Origin: Peronospora farinosa
Lineage: Eukaryota > Oomycota > Peronosporomycetes > Peronosporales > Peronosporaceae
Direction of reading: 5' to 3'
Length of the DNA stretch: 64,000 nt
Assembly: GCA_947646735.1 (NCBI GenBank)
Contig: CANTFK010000800.1
Location: 372,001-436,000 of the forward strand
The notes under the pieces: generated by a model
What the model saw: only the letters and a program-made list of their open reading frames with translations
What the model was told of the DNA's origin: nothing
Databases searched by the model: none
Shown: piece after piece, positions 32,870 through 42,910 of the stretch
Layout of the letters: the number at the start of each line of letters is the position of its first letter
Position numbering within the stretch: position 1 is the stretch's first letter
Position numbers and translations under genes: made by a program

Positions 32870-33689
32870 TTAACTCAGGATTTCTTCGGCATCTTGTCTT
32901 CGACGACCTCTAACAACTCGTTCGTAGGTCCGTCCTCTTGGACCGAGAATGATCCAAGGGTCACTCGTTTCGACGTGCCCTTGATCGTCTTCATATGTCT
33001 GGTGCTCGTTGTTCGAGTCACCACGACCTTTGACCTGGAAGAAGGTGTCGTTGTAGTTATAGCCAACGCACTCCTTCCAACCGCACCAGGCTCGTGGCTA
33101 TGTGCCTGTTCTCGTGGCGCTTAACTTCCTGTCAGCCCACTATCAACTGCCACAGGCTCTCGGCTCTGTGCAGGACTATTGGACGCATGACTACCTGTCA
33201 TCGACCCATTCACTACACCAGTCTTTTCGAAATGGGTAGAAATTTTTGTCACCTGACTTCCTGTCAGAACACTTCCAATTACTCCAGGCTCAACGAGCTG
33301 AGTAATACCTGGTGCCGATTGACATACCGTCATCGCACCATCGACTGTGTTGGATACAGCATCAGTCGCATAAGCCTCTAGCAGGGAGAACATCCTTTCC
33401 GGTGTCTTGCGTGAAGTTAGCGACTGTGCGTGTACGCCAGTCTATCCATGGTTGGTGTTTAGCCAACCAAGATATGCTTAGGATGAGTTCATTAGGGGTG
33501 GCTTCAGAGTCCGCGACAGTAGGGCATCCCGCCCCTACTTTGTTCCCACATTCCCCGACCCATCTTATGCAGGTGCTGAACCCGTGCGTCGTGCACGCCG
33601 ATTCTTTTCACCTCCCTTCGGGAAGGGAGCCTTCTTGCTAAATACCTTAGCACCAGCAGCAAGTTTGGCACAACAGCGAGCCATCATAT
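32870..33689 (-). pseudogene. Older Ty3/gypsy element, distal part (post-gag/protease)
   Basis: The minus strand carries the continuation of the gag at 38853-39787, separated from it by the younger element. Immediately inside 33689 the codons read MARCC..AKVFSKKAPFPKGG, supplying the histidine-distal half of the zinc knuckle. Further on is a gypsy-type stretch SWLAKHQPWIDWRTRTV. Stops and frameshifts make it non-functional, and it ends near 32870 without a reverse transcriptase. Confidence 0.75.
33685..33689. repeat. Target-site duplication, left copy (CATAT)
   Basis: Five bases directly before the left LTR, repeated directly after the right LTR at 38848-38852. A 5-bp duplication is standard for Ty3/gypsy integrases. 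Confidence 0.9.
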
Positions 33690-34005
33690 TGTAACGGGCT
33701 AAGGACCCGTTACCGTCTTACACTAAAAGGGCGTTTAGGAAGCGCTCTTAATTAACTCGTAACTATAACTGTGTTATTTATGTTTAGTTTTAATTCACAT
33801 TAAGTGCGAATATGTTCCTTAGCTCATGGGAACCACTCAATATGGAAGTCAATATATTATAGGTTAATTATCGGGTCTGGCACCCCAATAATAAACCAAT
33901 AATAAAATGACGCTCAGTATCCGCTAATCGGATACTGCCCTATGCCTACTTATGTAATTATGTATTATCCCTATAACTACTTATGTAATAGGTTGCACCA
34001 TTACA
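33690..34005 (-). repeat. Gypsy LTR, left (3' LTR of the element)
   Basis: 316 bp with termini TGTAAC..TTACA. It aligns end to end with 38533-38847, with about fifteen substitutions and three 1-nt indels by eye. A purine tract on the minus strand (AAAGAGGGGGTGA, 34006-34018) lies directly inside it, as expected next to a 3' LTR of a minus-strand element. Confidence 0.95.
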
Positions 34006-34018
34006 TCACCCCCTCTTT
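34006..34018 (-). other. Polypurine tract of the gypsy element
   Basis: AAAGAGGGGGTGA on the minus strand immediately upstream of the 3' LTR, the primer site for plus-strand DNA synthesis. This fixes the element's orientation. Confidence 0.75.
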
Positions 34019-34399
34019 AAGCGCGAATCGCAGAAAGTTTCTTCTAGACCAACGGCGTAACTCCGAAACTGCTCAGTTAGACCTAACTGAGCAGCATGGA
34101 CCCTAGGCGTCCACGAAACATGTCTCTGACAACCAGAACTGGGAACACCAAGCCACAATCCGTAGAGCAGGCGCCGCAGGTCATGTATGGGGACTTGAAA
34201 CCGTGCGCTTGTATGGTCTTGAAGGTGCTGTCGGCCCGAGTCACTGGAGGCCATCAAGGACCTTTTCACGCGATACCGTACAGTGAGAGGCAAGGCGACG
34301 AACAACGCATATACCGACGATACGTTGCAGAGTTTTTGGTGTGCCGTCATAGACGCTGGAACGCGAGTCGACGTGAAGGAACGTCTTTCGCGTCCTGAT

Positions 34400-37300
34400 T
34401 AGACGGTCTCTAGGGAACGCGTGATAGACACGCTATTGGCGACCTGCGCCGGCGCATCTGTCGTATGACTTGTGAAGGGTATCACCTTTGTTACGTTCAC
34501 ATTCGTGAGGGATGTCCAACGTGCAACGTGGGCAGATCGCGACCGGTCCGGGAGGAATGGGACGACTTGTTGTGTGCGCGAGGCATGCCCGATCATATTC
34601 GTCCACGGATTGCCCGTTATGAGAGAAGCCTTTCTGGGGCTTGTGATCCTCGTGATCGACAATTCGGTCGACAATCCAGCGTCGCGCACCCGATGCATTA
34701 ACTAAGGGAGGAGGAACATCACGACGGAAGACCTCTGGCGATGAGCGCCGATTCTCGTAATCGGGCGCCTGTACAGTCGAATGATGAGCTGCGCCTACTT
34801 CGCGCTGAAGCCGAGGAGTCGAAGAATGCCCTACTTGATGCTCGCGAGATGGCTGAAAGAGCTCAAGATCGTGCGTATGATGCGACTGAGGCTGCTGAGC
34901 GGACTCGACGTGAGGAGCGGGTACTGGGTGAACGTATACGTCAACTTGAGACGACTGCGTTCGGAGGACCCCAGCAGATCGAGTCTGCACGCGTTCGGGC
35001 AGAACTTGGACAAAGTCGTCGTCAGCGTCAGCGTCGTCGTCAAGGGATGCCGGATTTTAAGCCGGCACAGAAGAGCGAAGGGAGATTCGCCGGTAGGTAA
35101 GCCTTAAGGCGCCCGACGTAAAACGTCGGGTGCAAACGCATAGATGTAGGTATGTCTAGCGTGTAAGCGTCACCATGAATCTTAACAACCCGAAATGGGC
35201 CAATATATCTTGGCGCTAACTTATTAGCGCCCAAATTCGTCACTGAGGTGTTCGGTAATCCACTTGTTGATAACAATACTCTGTCACCTTCTCGAAATAT
35301 CAACATATCTTTTCGACCTCTTCTGTCTGCATTCTCCTATTGCTTATCGACTGCCTCTTGTAATGCATCACGCACGAAACGCGTGATTTCTTGTCGTAAT
35401 AGGAAAAATTCGGTTACTGCAGCCGAACTTACAGACGACGTATTTTCTTTTGGGGCAACATTAGCAACGGGAGACGCGATGGAATACATCGCGTCAGGAG
35501 TCGATATGCCGTTGGACAAAAAATCGCCAGTATTAGGTGCATCGGCAGCAACCTTATGCGCATCGTAATCAATCACCAATAGTTCCGGCGCAATTCCATC
35601 CGTAGATACTACCCCATCAATCTTGGAGACAGGGTGTTCTGAAACTGAGAGAGCAAGCAGCACCGGAACGCGAGGATGCCTCGCGTTATAAACGAAAAAG
35701 GGCGTCAACCCGGTCGACGCATGGACAGCATTGTTGATTGCAACCTCTGCAAGTGGAAGAAATGAACTCCATGACGAGAACGATGCTGCATAACTGCGCA
35801 AGACATCTTCGATCACTCTGTTCACAGGCTCCAATTGCCCATCCGTCTCTGGATGGGCCGCCGTAGACATAAGCAACCGCGTGCCTAATAGCTGGAATAA
35901 TTCGGCCCAGAAAGCCGAAGTGAACGCGGGTCACGGTCCGAAACAATAGATTCTGGCAAGCCGTGATGCCTGAAGATAAGATCAATGAAGATCTTCGCTG
36001 TCGTCTCAGCCGTAATGTTGGCGAAGACCGGAGCAAAATGCACCATTTTGCTGAATCGATCCACTAGAACCAATACGCCCGTGCGGTTCTGTTCATCCGG
36101 TGGAAGCCCAAAGATAAAATCCATGCTGACCGAGCGCAGGCTTCCGTAGCAATCGGAAGCGGACGCAATGGGGCTTGTGAAGACGGCGCGGGCTTCACAC
36201 GCTGACAGGTTTCACAGGAGCGCACCCATTTCTGGGTGTACTTATACATTCGCGGCCAGAAAAATACGCGATAAATAGCCGCAAACGTCTTTTCGCGACC
36301 CAGGTGTCCGTCAGCTGGGCTGTCGTGAAATTTTTGAACCAATCGGGCTCGAAGGTCGTCATCAGCAGGGATGACGACACGCGGGGAATCAAAGACGTCC
36401 ATCGTGTACGTCAGCAACGGACCGTCAAGCGCGTAACGCTTGATGTTGTCGCGTGTTGGTTTCGTCAACTTCGCGAGTAATTTTTCGCTCGGGTCCCTGA
36501 GATAGTTGATGATTCCTGCATAGAAGGAATCATCGCGTAGGATTCAGCGATCTGAGTTCGGATCGGCAGCACGGGGGTTGAAATCATCGCATTAAGCCCC
36601 AGTTCAATACAACACGCACAGATATCTTCGTCGTCATCAACATACTCCGTTTGATGACCCATATCGCGCCGAGGATCGTAATCGGGACGACGAGAAAGCG
36701 CGTCAGCGAGAATGTTATTCTTGCCAGGCTTGTAATGCACCACAAAATTATTCTCGGCAAAAAATGACAACCACCGTGTCATACGCTGGGACAAGTGAGG
36801 ACTCTTGACGGCGGTACGCAATGATGCGTGATCTGTGTAGATAAAAAAACATCTTTTCGCCGAGCAAATATACTCTAAACTTGATTGCGCGTAACGCATA
36901 GCCAAAAGTTCCTTGTCGTGTACCGGATAATTTTTCTCGGCAGGTTTAATCTGTCGTGATTGAAAACTCACGACGCGCTCTCGACCCTCGTCATCAAATT
37001 GCATGAGGGCACATCCTATAGCAAAATTTCTCGCGTCGCATACGACGTGGAATGGTTTAGAGTCATCAGGTAACATCAGCACCGGTGCCTCGGACAAGCT
37101 CTTCTTTACGTAGTCGAAAGCAGATTGATGTTCTGTCGTCCATAACCATACTGCATCTTTCTTGAGCAAAGGCGATAATGGCTGAATTAGCTCCGCATAG
37201 TTCTTTGTATACTTATGCAAGTAATTCGCCAGACCGAGTCATTGACGTAATTTAATTTGGTTCCTGGGCGTTGGCCAGGAACAGATCGATGAGATCTTCT

Positions 37301-38260
37301 CAGGATCAGCGCGGACACCTTCCTTGCTGACGTAGCAACCGATTACAGGCATCTCGGGAGCGCAGAAGACACATTTCTTCAAATTCGCATACAATTTATT
37401 CTCGCGCATAAGTTGAAACACCTGCTTCAAGTGTCGAAGGTGTACCTCCGTAGCACTGAGCTCTTGCTCAGCGCGGCTGTGAACAAAAATATCGTCAAAG
37501 TAGCTCGGCGCAAAGTCGCGAAGTGGGCGAAGTACTTATGTCACCATCCGATTGAACGTAGCTGGAGGTTTTTAACACCTTGTGGCATGACTAACCACTC
37601 CCAAAGCATTCCGCTTGGGGTGCTGACCGCAGTGAACGGAATGTCACTGTCCCTCATGAGGATCTGATAGAAACCGTCTGTCAGATCTATGGCGCTGTAG
37701 ATCTCGCTCCCGGACATGGTATTCGATACCATGTCTTTTCGAGGAATAGGCGTTCAAGCCGGGATCGTGGCGTCATTCAGCTTGTTGAAGGCGTGCACAA
37801 TGCGCCAACCGCCGGTGGCTTTCTTCACACAGAAAGTCGGACTCGAATGTGGCGAGATACTCTCGCGGACATGGCCAGCCTTGCGGCGACCCTCGAAAAA
37901 TTCATCAATGGCGATAACTTGGTCGCGCGGTACCGGCCACTGCCGTGTCACGCAGTATTTCGATCCTGGTACGAGATCTATCTCGTGCCGCACACCACGA
38001 TCCGCCGGAAGCTCAGCTGGAATTTTCTACGGGAAAATATCGGCGTACTCACGGGCGATATTGTATACAGGGTTGCCTGGAGCACGAAGAGCATCCCAAG
38101 ACTGTGCCGCGAAGCGTTCTTCGTGCGCTGATTTAGGCTTGGCGCTCTTCGGGCGAGCCTCCAGAACTTCTTCACTGGCTGCTTCGGTGGCTGAAACAAT
38201 GCACACTTGCTCGATGTCGCCGGCCTTGAGTTCATGAAGGAAGTCTTTTCATGCAAGGTC
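34400..38260 (-). pseudogene. Ty3/gypsy pol polyprotein, inactivated
   Basis: In order on the minus strand: reverse transcriptase (VPRDQVIAIDEFFEGRR.KAGHVRESISPHSSPTFCVKK and SAIDLTDGFYQI at ~37680, active-site motif YFDDIFVHS near 37490), RNase H (HVVCDARNFAIGCAL, VHDKELLAM, FFIYTDHASL, ADALSRRPDYDP, 37220-36640), integrase zinc finger and core (GHLGREKTFAAIYRVFFWPRM..CETCQR, 36390-36200; VDRFSKMVHF, SIVSDRDPR, HPETDGQLEPVNR), and a chromo-like tail (RRWIVDRIVDHED near 34660). At least five frame breaks are visible, for example one missing base right after DPR at about 35930. No gag is seen inside the LTRs. Confidence 0.93.
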
Positions 38261-38532
38261 TGGCAGAGATGTGATATCTGCAGCAGTGCACGTTAGGCTC
38301 ACTTCCTCGATGTTGCGGCCACAGTGTGAATACCCCTCCACATATTTAAGCGCACATACGTTCACTACGGAATCATCTGCAATATCTTTTTGACGTAAAT
38401 GGCATCGTCTCGGCGATCGGCGTGCTCCTTTCTCGCGTCCTCTTTTGCTTCTCGAGACCCTGCTCGAGACTGGCTCGTCGCTACAACAGGAGGGTGACTT
38501 TATCCACTCTAGACGTGGGAGCTTAGTCTTTA

Positions 38533-38847
38533 TGTAACTGGCTAAGGGCCGTTACCGTCTTACACTAAAAGGGCGTTCAGGAAGCGCTCTTAATTAACTC
38601 GTAACTATAACTGTGTTATTTTTGTTTAGTTTTAATTCACATTAAGTGCGAATATGTTCCCTAGCTCATGGGAACCACTCAATATGGAAGTCAATATATT
38701 ATTGGTTAATTATTGGGTCTGGCACCTCAATAATAAACCAATAGTAAAAATGACGCGCAGTATCCGCTAATCGATACTGTCCTATGCTTACTTATGTAAT
38801 TATGTATTATCCCTATAACTACTTATGTAATAGGTTGCCTCATTACA
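38533..38847 (-). repeat. Gypsy LTR, right (5' LTR of the element)
   Basis: 315 bp, TGTAACTGG..CATTACA, direct repeat of 33690-34005. A standard tRNA primer-binding site just inside it (minus strand) is not obvious. Confidence 0.95.
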
Positions 38848-38852
38848 CATAT
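38848..38852. repeat. Target-site duplication, right copy (CATAT)
   Basis: Matches 33685-33689. The gag zinc-knuckle codons of the host element begin within it. Confidence 0.9.
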
Positions 38853-39787
38853 GGCCTCGCTTGCCGCACTTGTAGCAGATCACATCTGCATTGCCTAACT
38901 CTACTGGAGTGGCATTCGACTTCTTGGCCGACGGCTTTATAGCCGAGGCACTTTTGTAGGATTGCTCCTCAACCATGGCAATGTCAATTGCCTCTTCCAT
39001 CGTATTGGCACCTTTCTAAAAAGGGCCTGACATGATGGTCCATGCCGTAGTTCCATTCATGAACGTGGCCACCTTGATACGCTCCGGTATCGGACCAACA
39101 TTAATGGACGCCGACAGCGAACGCATCTCCTGCACAAATTCTTGCAGAGAGCGTTTCGCCTGTAGTGCTCCAAAGAAGCGCGCCATAAGCAATACTTCGT
39201 TGTTAAGAGGCTGGTACATAGCACGAATCTTTGACTTAAAGATCGTCCATGATGGAAATGCATCATGATTTGCCATCAGCGAAGAGTATGCCCACTCTGA
39301 CGCTTTGCCACGCAAGTTGGACATGGCATACGACACCATTCTGGTGTCGTCTTCGCTGAGCTGCGCCATACCACATTGCTTCAACTGCTAATAGCCAGTG
39401 AGCACTCGTGTGAGGGCTAGTTCCATCGAACTTCGGAGGGTCCATCCGAATGGGCCTCGGTTGAGTAGGCCGGGCAGAGAGCGTCTCAACAGTTCTGTTG
39501 AGCGCCTCATTCCGTGCCTGCTCATGCCTAAGCTCATCCTGAGTCTTATTGATGGACTCAGCGGTGGCTTGGCTGTTTACCTTGGACACGTTTCTACGCT
39601 TTCCGAGCACAAACGCCTCGAATTGCTCCAACTGAGCAACATGTTGCTCAGGAGGACAATGCAAGAGGTTGACCAGGGCTTGTTCACCAAGTCTCTGCGC
39701 CATATGCTCTGCCAACTCCCTATGATGTTGGGAGAGGTGAGAGAAGTCATTCCAGCCCATATTAAGGACCATTTTAACCACACGCAC
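38848..39787 (-). pseudogene. Older Ty3/gypsy gag, proximal part
   Basis: On the minus strand from 39787: a helical N-terminus (HLSQHHRELAEHMAQRLGEQ), a coiled segment (INKTQDELRHEQARNEALNRTVETL), MDPPKFDGTSPHTSAHWLL, then after a frameshift the retrotransposon-gag core (MVSYAMSNLRGKASEWAYS, FPSWTIFKSKIRAMYQP, AKRSLQEFVQEMRSL) and, after another, the start of the zinc knuckle CYKCGKRGHM. Here the younger element's LTR interrupts; the knuckle's last cysteine lies at 33,680, beyond it. Confidence 0.88.
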
Positions 39788-39929
39788 GCTCAGAGAGACG
39801 GGTCGTGCGAAGGACTACTAGTGCTACCAAGTTTAGACGGGCACTTCTACGAAGTTGCCTCGTGCTACTAGCACACACCTTCAGCACAAGCGAGGAAGCG
39901 GTTAGACCGTCTTACCTTCGCGTGCGAGG

Positions 39930-40380
39930 GTGGTTATGCGGTTGGTCGACTGCTTAAGCAGTCGTACCACCAATTGCCTCTCGCTTAAGCGAGAGTGCAA
40001 CGAACTTCTAAAACAAGAAGTCACCGGCGTCACGCAGAAGCTTTTAGAGCTTCTCGTGCGCGGTGCATTCGATTTAGCAAATTCAAGACTGAGCTATATT
40101 TAATGAATTATAACTAAATATAGACTTAGCTACTGATTGGCTATATATGTATATAGATCGGATACGCGACTCTTTAGAAGCGTATCCTGTCGCATGAACT
40201 TAAATATAGATTTAAGATTGCGAATGACGTCCTTCTGAGACGTCGCGATGCCTAGCTTCAACTAGCGTCATCCCTTCCCATGTGAATCCATAAATGGATA
40301 TCGCATTCACGAGGGTCGATCACACTTGTGTATCGTACCCAAGTGATAGGTCAAAAGTAATCATGGATACTTTTAGACCT
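39930..40380. repeat. Palindrome-rich tract, possible LTR of the older gypsy element
   Basis: Two perfect palindromes centred on CTTAAG (GACTGCTTAAGCAGTC at 39948-39963 and CTCTCGCTTAAGCGAGAG at 39978-39995) are followed by at least five further short inverted repeats. These include AGAAGCT..AGCTTCT near 40040, GGATACGC..GCGTATCC near 40160-40187, GACGTC..GACGTC near 40226-40244 and ATCCATAAATGGAT near 40288. It stands where the 5' LTR/leader of the older minus-strand element is expected. No matching second copy is present in the window. Confidence 0.5.
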
Positions 40381-40387
40381 TACATCT

Positions 40388-41430
40388 TCTATATAATAAA
40401 AAGAATTGTGTCCGTCTGTCTGTCCGTAGTGCTCCTTTTCCGGCATTCGGATTGGCTATTTTTACATTTTTGGCTAATTTGCATTGGCTGATTTTGGATT
40501 GTGCATTCAACCTAATTACAACGCTTGCTTTTAGCAAATTTGCAGTACGGATTTATGGGTACACATCATCATCAGTACATATTGTACATCAAACACAGCA
40601 TTTTTTTCATATAATATGAAACACATGCTGTGTTTGATGTAGCAATATGTACAATTGTTCAGTACGCAGATTGATGTTTACCCAAAAATTTGGAGAAAAT
40701 CAAGCGTCATGTCATTATGAATGCAAAATTAGCTAAAAACAATAAGTGAAATGACCCATATGTAATGTATCATACTTATTGATGTACATGAGGAACCAAA
40801 TACTGTTATGTAAAACGATAAGTACGAATATTAAGAAGTAGACTTCACTCACAATGTCCAATGCAACGACGGGTACACGTTAACCTTCAAAACGACAGGT
40901 ATTGGGTAAATACTGTAACTTTGTATAAATAACATGGGCTCAGTGCTTAAATAATTCAATAAAATGGCAAAAGCAAGCATTGTCAATAGGTGAAAAGTAT
41001 TCAGTTACAATCAGTGAATTGACCCATATGTATTGTATCATACTCATCAATCTACCTTAGTCAATCGGATATTCTAAGATACAATGATGGGTCAATAATA
41101 TATCAGCGTAGACTTTGCGCACCTATACGTCGGAACGACGGGCTATACCCTAACAGAGAAGGGTTGATGGAGCCATGATGCAATCATTCATGTATTCACC
41201 ACAGCACATGCACCATCTAACAATAAATGAATGTATATTAACGCGTTCCCGAAATTCGTCAATGTGTACCCGGTGAAACGACGGGTATACATTAATCTTC
41301 ATGCACATCGACTTGAATACTTATTACTTTACCTGAATCAACCGGATATCCTAAGACAAGTGATGGGCCAATATACTGTCAGCGTATAAATTGCGCCTCT
41401 ATCCGTCGGTACGACGGGTGAGCACCCTAG
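40388..41430 (+). mobile_element. Helitron-like non-autonomous element
   Basis: The left end TCTATATAATAAAAAG followed by GTGTCCGTCTGTCTGTCCG is the classic 5' terminus style of Helitrons. The right end has two small hairpins (CGTCG-GTA-CGACG and GGGTG-AG-CACCC) running into CTAG followed by T, matching the CTRR 3' rule. There are no terminal inverted repeats, no target duplication and no Rep/helicase frame, so it would be non-autonomous. The last ~95 bp occurs twice (41058-41153 and 41334-41430), the first ending in CTAA. The 5' flanking base is T rather than the expected A, which is a weak point. Confidence 0.6.
40575..40652. repeat. Long hairpin inside the Helitron-like element
   Basis: Arms of about 27 bp (GTACATATTGTACATCAAAC.. 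and its reverse complement with one extra base) enclose a 23-nt AT-rich loop. Confidence 0.85.
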
Positions 41431-42174
41431 TTAAATATATTATTTAATGTTTACGTGTAACTAGATACCCTGTTACACCCCAAGCACTGGTAAGGGTCAA
41501 AATTGTCGATTAGAGCCCTTTCATGTTCCTTTCGGAGCGATCCAACCAACCATGAAAGAAAAAATGTGAACTTCGCGGCAATGTTGGGGTGCTGGAAGGA
41601 ACAATACATATGCTCACGAGTTCTTAATCAGTGCTAAGACATGCCATGAACTTCGCTTCGCGCCTGTGCTACTTACGAAAACTCTCTCTTCTTTCAAAAG
41701 TGTTAGAGATTCTTACTCCTGCATCTGTGTAGCAAACATGTTAAAAATCTTGTGCGAATCATGGACGGTTTTTGACAGTTGGGCACCCTTAGCTACTAAG
41801 CATGACAAGCATTGCGATATACACAAACATGTTGTGCGTCCCGGATGATCGGACGTTTGGATACAAATATCACTTCTCCGACTAGTAAACGGGTCGGGGG
41901 TCGTGCAGCGATTGTAAGCCAAGCTTTTGAGATTGAACCACCCTTTCGTTCGCTGTGTTCGACGATCAACGTTTGCAAAAGTCACAACATCGATGTCTAT
42001 CACTTGATCATGCCGTAGTAGGTCAACTTGTCGTCTAATTCTAAGAAAAACAATCCTCAACAAAATTCCTTTGTTGATACGGTGCGTACGCGTATGACGT
42101 GCTTCCTCACGCTCTACGTTCATCGATCTCCTTGTACTACTGCAAATACATGGAGTTCGACGAACGTATAGCCG
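41431..42174. other. No gene seen
   Basis: Flank of the Helitron-like element. Antisense short frames at 41666-42123 have no protein character. Confidence 0.35.
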
Positions 42175-42297
42175 ATCGGATACCTTACACTAAAGGCGAA
42201 AGTTACTGGCTCAGCCACATCGTCCGCATATTATCGTTCAATGTATCGAGTCCTCTGATGATATGGCGCCAGACGCAGTTAAGGCCGTCATATCCAA
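42175..42297 (+). pseudogene. Decayed fragment of a VPS13-like 3' end
   Basis: About 120 bp line up with 18274-18405 of the large VPS13-like gene: GGATACCTTACACTAAAGG, TGGCTCAGC.ACATCGTC, TATCGAGTC, GATATGGCG and GACGCAGTTAAGGCCG. Several small indels disrupt the frame. Only the last ~40 codons are represented. It is a dispersed gene relic, not a coding unit. Confidence 0.75.
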
Positions 42298-42910
42298 GTC
42301 TACCATACATTGCTCCATCTAGCATTCTTAAGACTAAGCGTTTTTAACATAAGGAATTCTGTTATCACGTTAGTAGGTCTGTCTCGCTTATAAAAAGCGG
42401 CTCATCGTTGCCCTAGGCTCGGTTGAGCTATTAAGGACAGTCTAAGCGATCCCATGAGAAGAGTTGTATCAAATTTAGCCGAAGTGCCGCGCTTGTGCTG
42501 CTTGTTTCGATAAGTCACTGGACTAACCATTGGATGACCAAAAGCATGTATACTGCTTGTCACCCACTGCACGCTTCCAATGCAGCACATACAAGCTAGA
42601 TTGAATTCATCAGTAAGCATGACAAACATGTACATGTATTGCGCTTCTGTATCTACTGCGACTTGCATTCGTCTGTTACATTACTTTGCCACAGAACTCC
42701 TAGATGATATCACTACGACTGCGTTGATCGTTCTTAGCGAAACTTAGTTCATCTCAGCCTTAAATGCCGTGTGTATGGAATTATTGGTTAATCGGTAGGT
42801 CGGAGGACTAGTTTGTGCGTACGGAAAGTCATTGGCAGTGGCCGAAGGTGACGTACTCAGCAGGATTACTCCTAGCTCCGTTACATTAAATACTGTTCTC
42901 AACATTCGCA
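42298..42910. other. Intergenic, no gene seen
   Basis: Contains only short frames. It includes the 3' flank of the hydrolase gene. Confidence 0.4.

Larger units (their letters stand above)
33690..38847 (-). mobile_element. Complete-ended Ty3/gypsy LTR retrotransposon nested in an older one
   Basis: 5,158 bp bounded by two LTRs of about 315 bp and a CATAT duplication. Internal order on the minus strand is 5' LTR (38533-38847), RT-RNase H-integrase-chromo tail, polypurine tract, 3' LTR. It lacks recognisable gag and its pol is broken, so it is dead or depends on others. Its insertion cuts the gag gene of an older gypsy copy inside the zinc-knuckle codons. LTR divergence of about 5% means the insertion is not recent. 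Confidence 0.93.

Noticed and set aside
34741..35100. Plus-strand 119-residue coiled-coil-like frame inside the gypsy element
   Set aside because: The opposite strand here carries the in-frame acidic/proline linker between integrase and the chromo-like tail of pol. The antisense frame is most simply its shadow, despite its regular Glu/Ala/Arg pattern.
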